Below the pieces are notes generated by a model. The model had not been told where the DNA came from. It ran no database searches and saw only the letters and a program-made list of their open reading frames with translations. Position numbers and translations under genes: made by a program. DNA of 32,839 bases. It comes from Pseudomonadota bacterium. GTDB lineage: Bacteria > Pseudomonadota > Gammaproteobacteria > Steroidobacterales > GCA-2729495. Shown in pieces: positions 1 through 7,472 of the stretch (position 1 is its first letter; every line of letters begins with the position of its first letter). The stretch covers positions 1 through 32,839 of the forward strand of contig CAUJIY010000101.1 in assembly GCA_963205295.1 (NCBI GenBank), in the 5' to 3' direction.

Positions 1-474
1 CTGTGGGAGGGGCGCAAGCCCCGACAGGCGTCGGAGTCGCGACTGGCGTCGCTCCCACAGGGCCTCGGGCCGGACCCCGCTGTGGGAGGGGCGCAAGCCC
101 CGACAGGTGTCGGAGTCGCGACTGGCGTCGCTCCCACAGGACCTCGGGCCGGACCCCGCTGTGGGAGGGGCGCAAGCCCCGACAGGCGTCGGAGTCGCGA
201 CTGGCGTCGCTCCCACAGGGCCTCGGGCCGGACCCCGCTGTGGGAGGGGCGCAAGCCCCGACAGGTGTCGGAGTCGCGACTGGCGTCGCTCCCACAGGGC
301 CTCGGGCCGGACTCCGCTGTGGGAGGGGCGCAAGCCCCGACAGGTGTCGGAGTCGCGACTGGCGTCGCTCCCACAGGGCCTCGGGCCGGACCCCGCTGTG
401 GGAGGGGCGCAAGCCCCGACAGGCGTCGGAGTCGCGGCGTGACGAACCGCGGCTGCCGTCGCTCCTACCGGGGT
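1..474. repeat. Tandem BIME-like array, 79-bp unit (5 full copies plus a diverged sixth)
   Basis: Units start at 1, 80, 159, 238, 317 and 396, an exact 79-bp period. Each unit is two REP-like elements in inverted orientation. The outer arms CTGTGGGAG and CTCCCACAG pair, the left REP holds a GGGGC-GCAA-GCCCC hairpin with a GNRA loop, and the right REP contains GTCGCGAC. A 19-nt spacer separates units. Copies differ at only one or two positions (for example aggCgtcgg versus aggTgtcgg) and units 1 and 3 are identical, so amplification looks recent. The sixth unit keeps the left REP, but its right half is a different REP variant running into the stop codon of the next gene (465-467). The array may continue left of the window. 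No RAYT transposase is visible. Confidence 0.93.
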
Positions 475-1874
475 GCGGTCGCGGCGGCTGGCGGCGGGTA
501 GCTGAACGGCTCGAGCATCGCCCCGTCGCGCTTGGCGACCACGCCGCTCTTCATCACGAAGTCGATCGACTTCAGTACCGTGACATCGGCGAGCGGATCA
601 CCCTTCACCGCGACCAGGTCGGCGAGCTTGCCGGGTTCGAGCGTACCGGCCTCGGCGGTGATGCCGAAAAGCTCGGCAGTCATCACCGTGGCGGCGCGCA
701 GCGCGTCCATCGGCTTCATGCCGAAGCCGACCATGTAGCCGAACTCCTTGGCGTTGTCGCCGTGGGTGAAGGTACCGGCGTCGGTACCGAAGGCGATCTT
801 CACCCCTGCGGCATAGGCACGCTCGAAAGCGCGGTACTCGTTGCGCAGCTTCACCGACGGCGGGTCCGGGATGCGGAAGATCGGCGGCGGGTAGCTCGCC
901 GACAGCGTCGGCACCAGGAAGGTGCCGGACTTCTTCATGAGCGCGATGCCCTCGTCGTCGAGCAGGAAGCCGTGCTCGATCGAATCCACGCCGGCGCGCA
1001 CCGCCTGCTTGATCGCGATCGGCGAATAGGCGTGGGCCGCAACCTTGACCCCGAGCAGGTGGGCGGTGTCGATGATGGCCTCGACCTCGTCGGTGAACAG
1101 CTGCGGCTCCAGCCCCGTGTTCGAGGCGAAGCCGCCGGTGGCCGTGACTTTGATGACATCGGCGCCGAGCTTGTGCTGGTAGCGTACCGCCTTGCGGCAC
1201 TCGATCGGCCCGTCGCAGGTACCATCCGCGATCCGCGTCTCGTCGTCACCCGTGGCGCTCATCGGCGTGGAGTCGCCATGTCCGCCGGTGACCGCGATCG
1301 GCGCGCCCGCCAGCAGGATGCGCGGCCCGACCATGCGCCCGGCGTTGATGGCGTTGCGCACCGCGAACACCGCCTGGTCGTCCGAGCCGAGGTCGCGCAC
1401 CGTGGTGAAGCCTGCCGCGAGACTGCGCCGCGCGTAGATGATGGCGTTCACCGCGCCCTCGGCCTTCGTGCCGGGCTGGCCTGGCCCGGGCGGGTAGCGG
1501 TCGCCGCGCTCGCTACGCCGGCGGCTGAACGCCGGCTCGTTCTCCAGGTGGACGTGGGCATCCATGAGCCCGGGCAGCACGAAGCGGTCCGTGAGGTCGA
1601 TCACCGCGACGGCGGCACCCCCTGCGCCACCCGGCGGCTCGGTGAGGAACCCGGGCGCGACCGCGGCGACGCGGTCGTTGCGCACCACCACGGTCATGCG
1701 CTGCTGCGGCTCACGGCCGGGTACGGCAAGCAACGTGCCGGCGTGAACCAGCACGATGCGGTCGGGACCCTTGGGCGCACCACCAGGCACCGGCTGGGCC
1801 CACACCGACGCCGCCAACAGCACCAGCGGCAACGCGGCCGCCGACCGGATCACTCTCCCCAGGTATTGCTTCAT
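465..1874 (-). CDS. Secreted/periplasmic metal-dependent amidohydrolase (imidazolonepropionase-like, prolidase-like family)
   Basis: This is a 469-aa amidohydrolase-superfamily enzyme that probably hydrolyses an amide or peptide-like bond; the substrate is not predictable. The ATG at 1874 begins a clear signal peptide (MKQYLGRVIRSAAALPLVLL.., cleavage after ..SVWA), and a GGGGCGGAG stretch precedes it; the frame stays open farther upstream but that part has no signal-peptide logic. Visible metal-site motifs are DAHVH (first HxH), DVIKVTATGG (candidate carboxylated Lys), AAHAYSP, SIEHG and FGTDAG (catalytic Asp), followed by the C-terminal composite domain ending in GTLEPGKLADLVAVKGDPL. Length is normal for the family. 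It is transcribed away from the EptA-like gene. Its last codons and TAG lie inside the diverged sixth repeat unit, so the REP array abuts and slightly overlaps the 3' end. Confidence 0.88.
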   Translation of the reverse strand: MKQYLGRVIRSAAALPLVLLAASVWAQPVPGGAPKGPDRIVLVHAGTLLAVPGREPQQRMTVVVRNDRVAAVAPGFLTEPPGGAGGAAVAVIDLTDRFVLPGLMDAHVHLENEPAFSRRRSERGDRYPPGPGQPGTKAEGAVNAIIYARRSLAAGFTTVRDLGSDDQAVFAVRNAINAGRMVGPRILLAGAPIAVTGGHGDSTPMSATGDDETRIADGTCDGPIECRKAVRYQHKLGADVIKVTATGGFASNTGLEPQLFTDEVEAIIDTAHLLGVKVAAHAYSPIAIKQAVRAGVDSIEHGFLLDDEGIALMKKSGTFLVPTLSASYPPPIFRIPDPPSVKLRNEYRAFERAYAAGVKIAFGTDAGTFTHGDNAKEFGYMVGFGMKPMDALRAATVMTAELFGITAEAGTLEPGKLADLVAVKGDPLADVTVLKSIDFVMKSGVVAKRDGAMLEPFSYPPPAAATAPR

Positions 1875-2061
1875 CTCCGCCCCCGCCGCATCCAGATCAC
1901 TGATCGGACTGAAGAAATAACAGCAATCGCCGCTTTGCGCAATGCGTGCCGGGGCGCGGCGATTGATTGGCGCCGCGGCCGCCGTCCAACGCCACGTGAA
2001 CCTGCAACCCGTCCTGCATCGACGTACTGCCCCATTCCCGGGCCTGCTCCCCGTCGTCCCG

Positions 2062-3693
2062 GTGCGCCGTGCGGTCATCACCCTCGGCAGCGAGACACTG
2101 CTGCTCCTCGCCGCGCTCGCCTTCAGCCTCGCCTACAACGGCGCCCTGTGGCACCGGCTCTTCGCCGGGCGCGACCTCATCGACCCGCGGCAACTGGCCC
2201 TCGCCGCCGGGGCGTTCGTCGCGGTCACGGCCCTGCAGTTCGCGGGCCTGGCGCTGCTGCCGCGGCGGGCGATACGTCCCGCGCTCGCTCTGCTGTTTCC
2301 CGCGACGGCCGTGGCCAGTTACTACATGACGCGGTTCGAAGTCTTCCTCGACAGCGACATGCTGCGCAATGTGCTGCACACCGATCCCGCCGAGGCCACC
2401 GAGCTGCTGACCACGGGACTCGTGACGCACCTCGTGCTGTTCGGCCTCCTGCCGGCCATCGCGCTCGCCTTCGTCCGTCTCGCACCGCGCCCGCCAGCGC
2501 GTGCCCTCGGCATCCGCGCCGCCGCGATCGCGATGGCGCTGGTCGCGACGGTGGTCGCGGTCCTGCCGCAGTACCAGTCGGCAGCGGCCCTGGTGCGCGG
2601 CCATCATGACGCGCGCCACCTGGTCACCCCGACGAACTACCTCGCCTCACTGTACCGCCTGGCACGCGACCGTGCCCGCGCACCTGGTGGAGCACTGACC
2701 CCGCTCGGCACGGACGCCCACCGCGTCACCGCCGTCGCCGCGTCACGACGCCCGACGCTGTTCGTGCTGGTGGTCGGTGAAACGGTCCGCTCGGCCAACT
2801 TCGGCCTGAGCGGCTACGCCCGGCAGACGACCCCGGAGCTCGCCGCCCTCGACCCGATCGTGTTCCCACGCGTCGCCGCCTGCGGCACCAGCACCGAAGT
2901 CTCCCTGCCGTGCATGTTCGCGCCCGTCGGGCGGCGCCGGTACGACGAGGACCGCATCCGCGGCCAGGAATCGCTGCTGCACGTCCTGCGTCGCGGCGGC
3001 TTCCAGGTGCGCTGGATCGACAACCAGTCGGGCTGCAAGGGGGTGTGTGCCGGTCTGCCGGCGGAGCGCATCGGCGGCGCGGCCGATCCCGCCCTGTGCG
3101 ACGGCGAACGCTGTCTCGACGGCGTCCTCCTGCCGCGCCTGGCGCAGGCCGCGGCAGGCGAGCGCGGTGACCTCGTCGTGGTCCTGCACATGCTCGGCAA
3201 CCACGGCCCCGTCTACTCGCACCGCTACCCGCCGCAATTCCGCCGCTACACGCCGACCTGCGAGGATGCCGACCTCGGCGCCTGCAGCCACCAGCAGGTC
3301 GTCAACGCCTACGACAACGCCGTGCTCTATACCGACCACGTGCTCGCCACGACCATCGGCTGGCTGCAGCAGCAGCGCGAGCGCGACACGGCCCTGGTCT
3401 ATGTCTCCGACCACGGCGAGTCCCTCGGCGAGAACGGGTTCTACCTGCATGGCCTGCCCTACGGCATCGCACCGCGTGAACAGCGCGAGGTGCCGATGGT
3501 GATGTGGTTCTCGCCGGGGTTCGCGACCAGCGCCCGCCTCGACCTCGGCTGCCTGGCGCAGCGGACCCGCGAGCCCGCCACACACGACCACCTGTTCCAC
3601 TCCGTGCTCGGACTGCTCGGCGTCGCGACCCGTGTCAGGGAACCGGCCCTCGACATCTTCGCCAGCTGCCGGGAGCAGCCCAGCCGGGTCTGA
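2062..3693 (+). CDS. Phosphoethanolamine transferase, EptA/PmrC-like (sulfatase fold)
   Basis: This inner-membrane enzyme transfers phosphoethanolamine from phosphatidylethanolamine to an outer-membrane target, typically lipid A. The N-terminal third is hydrophobic with about five membrane segments (TLLLLAALAFSLAYNG near the start; LALAAGAFVAVTALQF; LVLFGLLPAIALAFVRL). The periplasmic alkaline-phosphatase/sulfatase domain shows VVGETVRSANFGLSGY, the nucleophile region ACGTSTEVSLPCMF, HMLGNHGPVY and VSDHGESLGENGFYLHG, all family signatures with metal ligands intact. I use GTG 2062 because it gives 543 aa, the usual family size, and places TM1 near the N-terminus. An ATG at 1942 would add 40 Arg/Ala-rich residues that overlap a 34-bp sequence repeated elsewhere in the window. 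Neither start has a clear ribosome binding site. Such enzymes often confer cationic-peptide or polymyxin tolerance; that role here is inferred. Confidence 0.88.
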   Translation: MRRAVITLGSETLLLLAALAFSLAYNGALWHRLFAGRDLIDPRQLALAAGAFVAVTALQFAGLALLPRRAIRPALALLFPATAVASYYMTRFEVFLDSDMLRNVLHTDPAEATELLTTGLVTHLVLFGLLPAIALAFVRLAPRPPARALGIRAAAIAMALVATVVAVLPQYQSAAALVRGHHDARHLVTPTNYLASLYRLARDRARAPGGALTPLGTDAHRVTAVAASRRPTLFVLVVGETVRSANFGLSGYARQTTPELAALDPIVFPRVAACGTSTEVSLPCMFAPVGRRRYDEDRIRGQESLLHVLRRGGFQVRWIDNQSGCKGVCAGLPAERIGGAADPALCDGERCLDGVLLPRLAQAAAGERGDLVVVLHMLGNHGPVYSHRYPPQFRRYTPTCEDADLGACSHQQVVNAYDNAVLYTDHVLATTIGWLQQQRERDTALVYVSDHGESLGENGFYLHGLPYGIAPREQREVPMVMWFSPGFATSARLDLGCLAQRTREPATHDHLFHSVLGLLGVATRVREPALDIFASCREQPSRV

Positions 3694-3724
3694 GATACGC
3701 CCGACGCCGCGCTTGCCCACAGCG

Positions 3725-4375
3725 TCAGTCGAGCAGCTGGAACGTCTTGCTGATCGAGAGCATGACCGTGGTCTCGTCATCGTCATCCCCATCTGCATCG
3801 GTATCGCCCAGCAGGTCACCGGTGCCGTGGATGACGGCGAGCTTGTAGTCGAGGCCGATCGGCTCGAAGCGGCTGCCATAACCTGCTTCGTAGTACTCGC
3901 CGTCGAAATCGTTGCCGAACACGCCGACGACCCCGTAGAAGCCGGCGTAGCCGAGGCGCGGGGCCACGTAGCTGTAGGCCTCGGTCGGGCCGTCGAAGTT
4001 GTCGTAGCGACCGAAGGCCGCGGCGACACTGAAGATCCCATAGCCGGCAGCGAGGTTCAGCTCCTGGTAGGTGTCGTCGAAATCGTCGGTGTAGTAGTAG
4101 CCGGTGGCGCCGATGCCGTACGTCAGGTCGCCGAGTGCGCCGTTGTAGCCACCGTAGAGGTCGATCTCCAGGCCCTGGTCGACGTCGGCGGCCCAGGTGC
4201 CGGCGTACAAACCTGCGTGCGTCACGTCGACGCCGGCCATCGCTGCAGTCTGCGCCTGCTCGATGCCGCGAAAGACATAGTCGCTCATGAAGCCGATGTT
4301 CGCGGCGAGCTCCACGGCATGGGCCGGAGCCGTGGCAGTGAGTGCGATGACGAAGGCGGACAGGGTTCTCTTCAC
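3725..4375 (-). CDS. TorF family putative outer-membrane porin
   Basis: This 216-aa beta-barrel protein starts at GTG 4375, supported by an AAGGA ribosome binding site 8 nt upstream and a signal peptide (VKRTLSAFVIALTATAPAHA-VE). The mature protein opens with ELAANIGFMSDYVFRGIEQA, typical of the TorF family (TIGR02001), and continues with alternating aromatic/glycine beta-strands (GATGYYYTDDF, YVAPRLGYAGFYGVVG) to a C-terminal amphipathic strand ending ..ISKTFQLLD. An acidic DTDADGDDDD stretch before the last strand may be a surface loop. A good sigma-54 promoter lies about 70-90 bp upstream. In many gammaproteobacteria TorF porins sit next to glnK-amtB; here no such neighbours are in view. 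It converges on the EptA-like gene. The permeating solute is unknown, and a nitrogen compound is only an inference. Confidence 0.85.
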   Translation of the reverse strand: MKRTLSAFVIALTATAPAHAVELAANIGFMSDYVFRGIEQAQTAAMAGVDVTHAGLYAGTWAADVDQGLEIDLYGGYNGALGDLTYGIGATGYYYTDDFDDTYQELNLAAGYGIFSVAAAFGRYDNFDGPTEAYSYVAPRLGYAGFYGVVGVFGNDFDGEYYEAGYGSRFEPIGLDYKLAVIHGTGDLLGDTDADGDDDDETTVMLSISKTFQLLD

Positions 4376-4612
4376 GGGTGGGTTCCTTCTGCTGAGCTGC
4401 TGAACGCGCGTGCCGCAAGGCACGACGCGGATGACACACCCGTGAAGCAGGATTCGTGCCAGCGGCAAGCGGCACGGGAAAAACACGATTTTCAGGAGGA
4501 CTGGCTACGCACGGCCTGCCACGGACGCACCGCTACAGCACACCACCGCTGCCTGCGTGCACGGGTTTCGAGCAAGGTCTGTGCTGGTGCCGGGTGAAGT
4601 CCGACGAAATTT
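4376..4612. other. Intergenic region between TorF porin and nucleotidyltransferase module
   Basis: This 237-bp region holds the sigma-54 promoter at 4445-4462 and the porin leader. The remainder up to 4612 should contain activator sites if the promoter is used. No gene, RNA or convincing terminator was seen. Confidence 0.5.
4445..4462 (-). promoter_or_regulatory. Sigma-54 (-24/-12) promoter for the TorF porin gene
   Basis: On the minus strand the sequence reads CTGGCACGAATCCTGCTT. It has the invariant GG (-24) and GC (-12) separated by exactly 10 bp and the TGGCACG core of the RpoN consensus, with TTGC changed to CTGC. The transcription start would fall near 4435, giving a leader of roughly 60 nt before the GTG at 4375. 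Upstream DNA (about 4530-4600) has several GCACC/GGTGC-like words that could be part of enhancer sites, but I cannot assign an NtrC site with confidence. Confidence 0.65.
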
Positions 4613-5098
4613 CTACTTACGCAACTCGGCCAAAGCGGCCGCGAGCACCGCCGCGTCCATCTGGTCCTTGGGCCGTGCGCCCTGCTTGGTCTTGAGCAGG
4701 CCCTGCAGGTCGAGCAGGCGGATCGTGACGCCGTCGATCTCGGTCGTGGTGATGTGCGGCACCATGTCTGCCCAGCAGTGGCCGGCGATCGCCGGCATCA
4801 CGTCGATCGTGATCTCGTCGTTGATGCGGATCGCATAGGTCTTGTCCCGGGCAAAGACGTCCGCCTCCGCGGCAAGTTCGGCGGCAGCGTGATCGGGCAG
4901 CTTCGACAGGGCGGCGATCCAGCGGCGGGCATTCTCCGCCGAGGGGTTCACGAGGACGTCGATGTCTTCCGTGAAGCGGTTGAAGCCGTGGGCGGCAAGG
5001 GCGTAGCCGCCGACGAGGGCGTACTCGACCCCGGCGGCCGCAAAATAGCGGGCGACGAGCTTGACGTCGTCCCAGGTAGCCGGGCGCGTGTAGTCCAT
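4613..5098 (-). CDS. Nucleotidyltransferase-fold protein (AbiEii/MNT-like)
   Basis: This 161-aa protein begins MDYTRPATWDDVKLVARYF. It carries a minimal nucleotidyltransferase signature: ALVGGYALAAHG (the G-G/S motif of the superfamily) followed by the catalytic acidic pair TEDIDVLV, and a third acidic position in EITIDVMPAI. The C-terminal part (IRLLDLQGLLKTKQGARPKDQMDAAVLA) is typical of small AbiEii-like or UPF-type nucleotidyltransferases that act on a protein or RNA partner. Its ATG overlaps the stop of the upstream small gene (ATGA), indicating translational coupling. Family relatives include toxins (AbiEii) and antitoxins (MNT of HEPN/MNT pairs). No HEPN partner is visible, so which role applies, if either, is undecided. 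Confidence 0.72.
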   Translation of the reverse strand: MDYTRPATWDDVKLVARYFAAAGVEYALVGGYALAAHGFNRFTEDIDVLVNPSAENARRWIAALSKLPDHAAAELAAEADVFARDKTYAIRINDEITIDVMPAIAGHCWADMVPHITTTEIDGVTIRLLDLQGLLKTKQGARPKDQMDAAVLAAALAELRK

Positions 5099-5322
5099 CA
5101 GCGGCCTGCCCTGGCGACCACGGCTGCCACCGTCCAGCGCAGGCGGTCGGCCTCCATCGCGGCTGCAGAGTCGTAGCGGAAAACCCCTTTTGGCGCGCGG
5201 GTCACATACCGCGCCAGATCGGTCATCGCCGCACGCCCGGCGGCGGACAACGGCTGGCCGCTGCGGGAACGGCGGCGTCCGATCGTGCGCGCCAGCGGCT
5301 GCTGGTCTGGCGGGATATCCAT
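5098..5322 (-). CDS. Small basic protein, partner of the nucleotidyltransferase
   Basis: This 74-aa protein starts at ATG 5322 (MDIPPDQQPLARTIGRRRSR..) and ends in a TGA overlapping the ATG of the nucleotidyltransferase gene by four bases. The N-terminal half is Arg-rich and the C-terminal half reads ARYVTRAPKGVFRYDSAAAM.. then a short helix. From memory, the PKGV(F/Y)RY..S..A motif resembles small proteins often encoded next to nucleotidyltransferase genes; I know of no assigned function. The tight overlap and matching orientation indicate a two-gene unit, plausibly toxin-antitoxin-like. It could also be a simple regulatory or adaptor partner. Confidence 0.6.
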   Translation of the reverse strand: MDIPPDQQPLARTIGRRRSRSGQPLSAAGRAAMTDLARYVTRAPKGVFRYDSAAAMEADRLRWTVAAVVARAGR

Positions 5323-5471
5323 GGCATACGAATATTAGGCCAGCTGCCGGGTAAACCAAACCGGTCGTTCGTGCCATCCGTATCTTGCGCAGGGTCGGTG
5401 GGGTGCAACCGGAATACGCTGGTCGGCGGCTTCGACGCGGCACTGGTGACAGGACCCTACGACAGATGATG

Positions 5472-5504
5472 TTGGAGTCGCGGTTGAAGCCGCTCCCGCG
5501 GGAG
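5472..5504 (-). repeat. Solitary REP-like element
   Basis: The minus strand carries GCGGGAGCGGCTTCAACCGC followed by GACTCCAA, matching the general GTGGGAGCGGCTTCAGCCGCGA REP pattern of pseudomonads and xanthomonads. It is related to, but diverged from, the array at 1-474. The outer end is the perfect palindrome CTCCCGCGGGAG (5493-5504). Confidence 0.6.
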
Positions 5505-5537
5505 GGCCGTCGATGCGGTGGTGGTTGACGGCACGCA

Positions 5538-5566
5538 ATGACGTGGCAGGAGTTGAAGCTTAGACT
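5538..5566 (+). promoter_or_regulatory. Possible sigma-70 promoter for the POR operon
   Basis: ATGACG (5538-5543) and TAGACT (5561-5566) are separated by 17 bp, and each matches four of six consensus bases. The implied start near 5573 gives a leader of about 57 nt. Support is weak. Confidence 0.3.
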
Positions 5567-5629
5567 CGGTACGTCGTCACGGCGCACTTGCGCTGCAGGA
5601 CGGCGGCGAACAGGAGATAGGGAAGCACG

Positions 5630-6208
5630 ATGTTCCAGGTCCGAATCCACGGACGCGGTGGGCAGGGTGTGGTCTCCGGCGCGGAGATGCTGTCGACGGC
5701 AGCGTTCAAGGAGGGCCGCCATGCGCAGGCGTTCCCGAGCTTCGGCTCCGAGCGCATGGGAGCGCCGGTCATGGCGTTCTGCCGCATCGACGACCGGGAG
5801 ATCCGCCTGCGCGAGCCGGTGCTCGCCCCCGACGCGCTGATCATCCAGGACCCGACGCTGCTGCTCCAGGCGGACCTGTTCAAGGGGCTCGACGACGCCG
5901 GCTTCGTGCTCGTCAATTCCTCGCGCGACCTCGATGAACTCGGCCTCGGCGATCTCGCCGCACGCCTGCGCCCCGGCCGGCTGCGCACGGTCGCCGCCAC
6001 GGACCTGGCCCGCCAGCATGTCGGGCGGCCATTGCCGAACGCGGCGCTCCTCGGCGCGTTCGCGGCGCTGACCGGGGAAGTGCAGCTCGATTCGGTGCTG
6101 GCCGCGATCCGCCACAAGTTCCCGGCGAAGATCGCCGCCGGCAACGTCGCGGCGGCCACCGCGGCCTTCGCCGCACTCGCCCCGGCAGAGGAGCGCGCCC
6201 GTGCTTGA
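5630..6208 (+). CDS. porG: Pyruvate/2-oxoacid:ferredoxin oxidoreductase, gamma subunit
   Basis: This 192-aa gamma (domain III-type) subunit belongs to a CoA-acylating 2-oxoacid:ferredoxin oxidoreductase, which oxidatively decarboxylates pyruvate to acetyl-CoA and passes two low-potential electrons to iron-sulfur carriers. The family signatures IHGRGGQGVVSGAEML at the N-terminus and QAFPSFGSERMGAPVMAFCR are clear, and length matches the family (about 180-190 aa). ATG 5630 follows an AGGGAAG/GGAG ribosome binding site. The 3' end overlaps the alpha-subunit GTG by 8 nt, starting a run of overlapping genes in the order gamma, alpha, beta, GltD-like. The enzyme should be cytoplasmic and oxygen-sensitive. 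Confidence 0.92.
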   Translation: MFQVRIHGRGGQGVVSGAEMLSTAAFKEGRHAQAFPSFGSERMGAPVMAFCRIDDREIRLREPVLAPDALIIQDPTLLLQADLFKGLDDAGFVLVNSSRDLDELGLGDLAARLRPGRLRTVAATDLARQHVGRPLPNAALLGAFAALTGEVQLDSVLAAIRHKFPAKIAAGNVAAATAAFAALAPAEERARA

Positions 6209-7454
6209 GCAGATGGAAGGTTCGCAGGCGGTGGCGACAGCCATCGCGCTCGCCCGCCCGCAGGTCATCTGCGCCTACCCGATCACGCCGCAGACCCACA
6301 TCGTCGAGGGCCTGGGCGAAATGGTGAAGAGCGGCGAGCTGAAGGGCTGCGAGTTCATCAACGTGGAGTCGGAGTTCGCCGCGCTGTCGGTGGCGATCGG
6401 CGCCTCGGCTGCCGGGGCGCGCACCTACACGGCGACCTCGAGCCAGGGGCTGCTGTTCATGGCCGAGGCGGTCTACAACGCCGCGGGGCTCGAACTGCCG
6501 ATCGTCATGACCATCGGCAACCGCGCCATCGGCGCCCCGATCAACATCTGGAACGACCACTCCGACAGCATGGCGCTGCGCGATGCCGGCTGGATCCAGC
6601 TCTTCGCCGACACCAACCAGGAAGCGCTCGACCTGCACATCCAGGCCTTCCGCCTCGCCGAGGACCTGTCCTGCCCGGTGATGGTGTGCATGGACGGCTT
6701 CATCCTCACGCACGCCTACGAGCGCGTCGACCTGCCGGCACAGGCCGAGGTCGATGCCTTCCTGCCACCGTACGAGCCACGTCAGGTGCTCGACCCGGCC
6801 CAGCCGGTGACCATCGGCGCGATGGTCGGCCCGGACGCCTTCACCGAGGTGCGCTACCTCGCACACCATCGCCAGTTGAGCGCCCTGGAAAAAATCCCGG
6901 AGGTGGCCGCGGCGTTCAAGGCCCGTTTCGGACGCGCCTCCGGCGGCCTGCTGCGCGGCTACCGCATGGAAGGTGCGGAAACCGTCGTGATCGCGCTCGG
7001 CTCGGTCAACGGCACGGTGCAGGACGTGATCGACGAGATGCGTGCCGACGGCATGGCGATCGGCTCGCTCGCGATCGGCACCTTCCGGCCCTTCCCGCTG
7101 GCGGCGCTGCGCGCGGCGCTGGCCGGCGCGAAGCGCGTACTCGTGCTGGAGAAGTGCCTGGCGGCGGGTGTCGGCGGCATTGTCACCGACGACGTGCGCC
7201 GGGCGCTTGCCGGCGAACAGGTGCGCATCAATACCGTGATCGGTGGCCTCGGCGGCCGGGCGATCACCCGCGAGTCGCTGCGCCGGGTGTTCGCCGACGC
7301 CTGCGCCGCGCGGCTCGAACGACTGTCGTTTCTCGATCTCGACACCGGCGTGGTCGAGCGCGAGCTCGCGCGCGAGCGGGCGGCACGGCGCAGCGGTCCG
7401 ACGGCCGAAGCGGTGCTGCGCCAGCTCGGCGCACCAGGCTCGCGCCTCGGCTGA
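6201..7454 (+). CDS. porA: Pyruvate:ferredoxin oxidoreductase, alpha subunit
   Basis: This 417-aa alpha subunit contains the pyrimidine-binding half of the thiamine diphosphate site and the CoA-related C-terminal domain. It shows AYPITPQTHIVE near the N-terminus (typical PorA YPITPQT), VESEFAALSVAIGASAAGAR, TATSSQGLLFMAEA and IVMTIGNRAIGAPINIW. The C-terminal domain has VIALGSVNGTVQDVIDEMR and LVLEKCLAAGVGGIV. The GTG start at 6201 overlaps the end of the gamma gene (GTGCTTGA), consistent with translational coupling. Length is normal. It acts with PorB as the catalytic heterodimer. Confidence 0.93.
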   Translation: MLEQMEGSQAVATAIALARPQVICAYPITPQTHIVEGLGEMVKSGELKGCEFINVESEFAALSVAIGASAAGARTYTATSSQGLLFMAEAVYNAAGLELPIVMTIGNRAIGAPINIWNDHSDSMALRDAGWIQLFADTNQEALDLHIQAFRLAEDLSCPVMVCMDGFILTHAYERVDLPAQAEVDAFLPPYEPRQVLDPAQPVTIGAMVGPDAFTEVRYLAHHRQLSALEKIPEVAAAFKARFGRASGGLLRGYRMEGAETVVIALGSVNGTVQDVIDEMRADGMAIGSLAIGTFRPFPLAALRAALAGAKRVLVLEKCLAAGVGGIVTDDVRRALAGEQVRINTVIGGLGGRAITRESLRRVFADACAARLERLSFLDLDTGVVERELARERAARRSGPTAEAVLRQLGAPGSRLG

Positions 7455-7472
7455 GCGGCAGGGAGCAGGGGC

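Larger units (their letters stand above)
5323..5629. other. Intergenic region upstream of the POR operon
   Basis: This 307-bp divergent region holds a solitary REP-like element (5472-5504) and a weak promoter candidate (5538-5566) before the POR genes. No small gene, RNA or riboswitch fold was recognised. Confidence 0.5.

Noticed and set aside
1-474. CRISPR array
   Set aside because: The near-identical part is the whole 79-bp unit, including the 19-bp spacers, which are not unique; the units are inverted REP pairs. No cas genes are present.
3-2609. Very long plus-strand open frame of over 800 codons starting in the repeat array
   Set aside because: It translates the 79-bp repeat and then runs antisense to the amidohydrolase; the product is low-complexity Arg/Gly-rich, an artefact of high GC.
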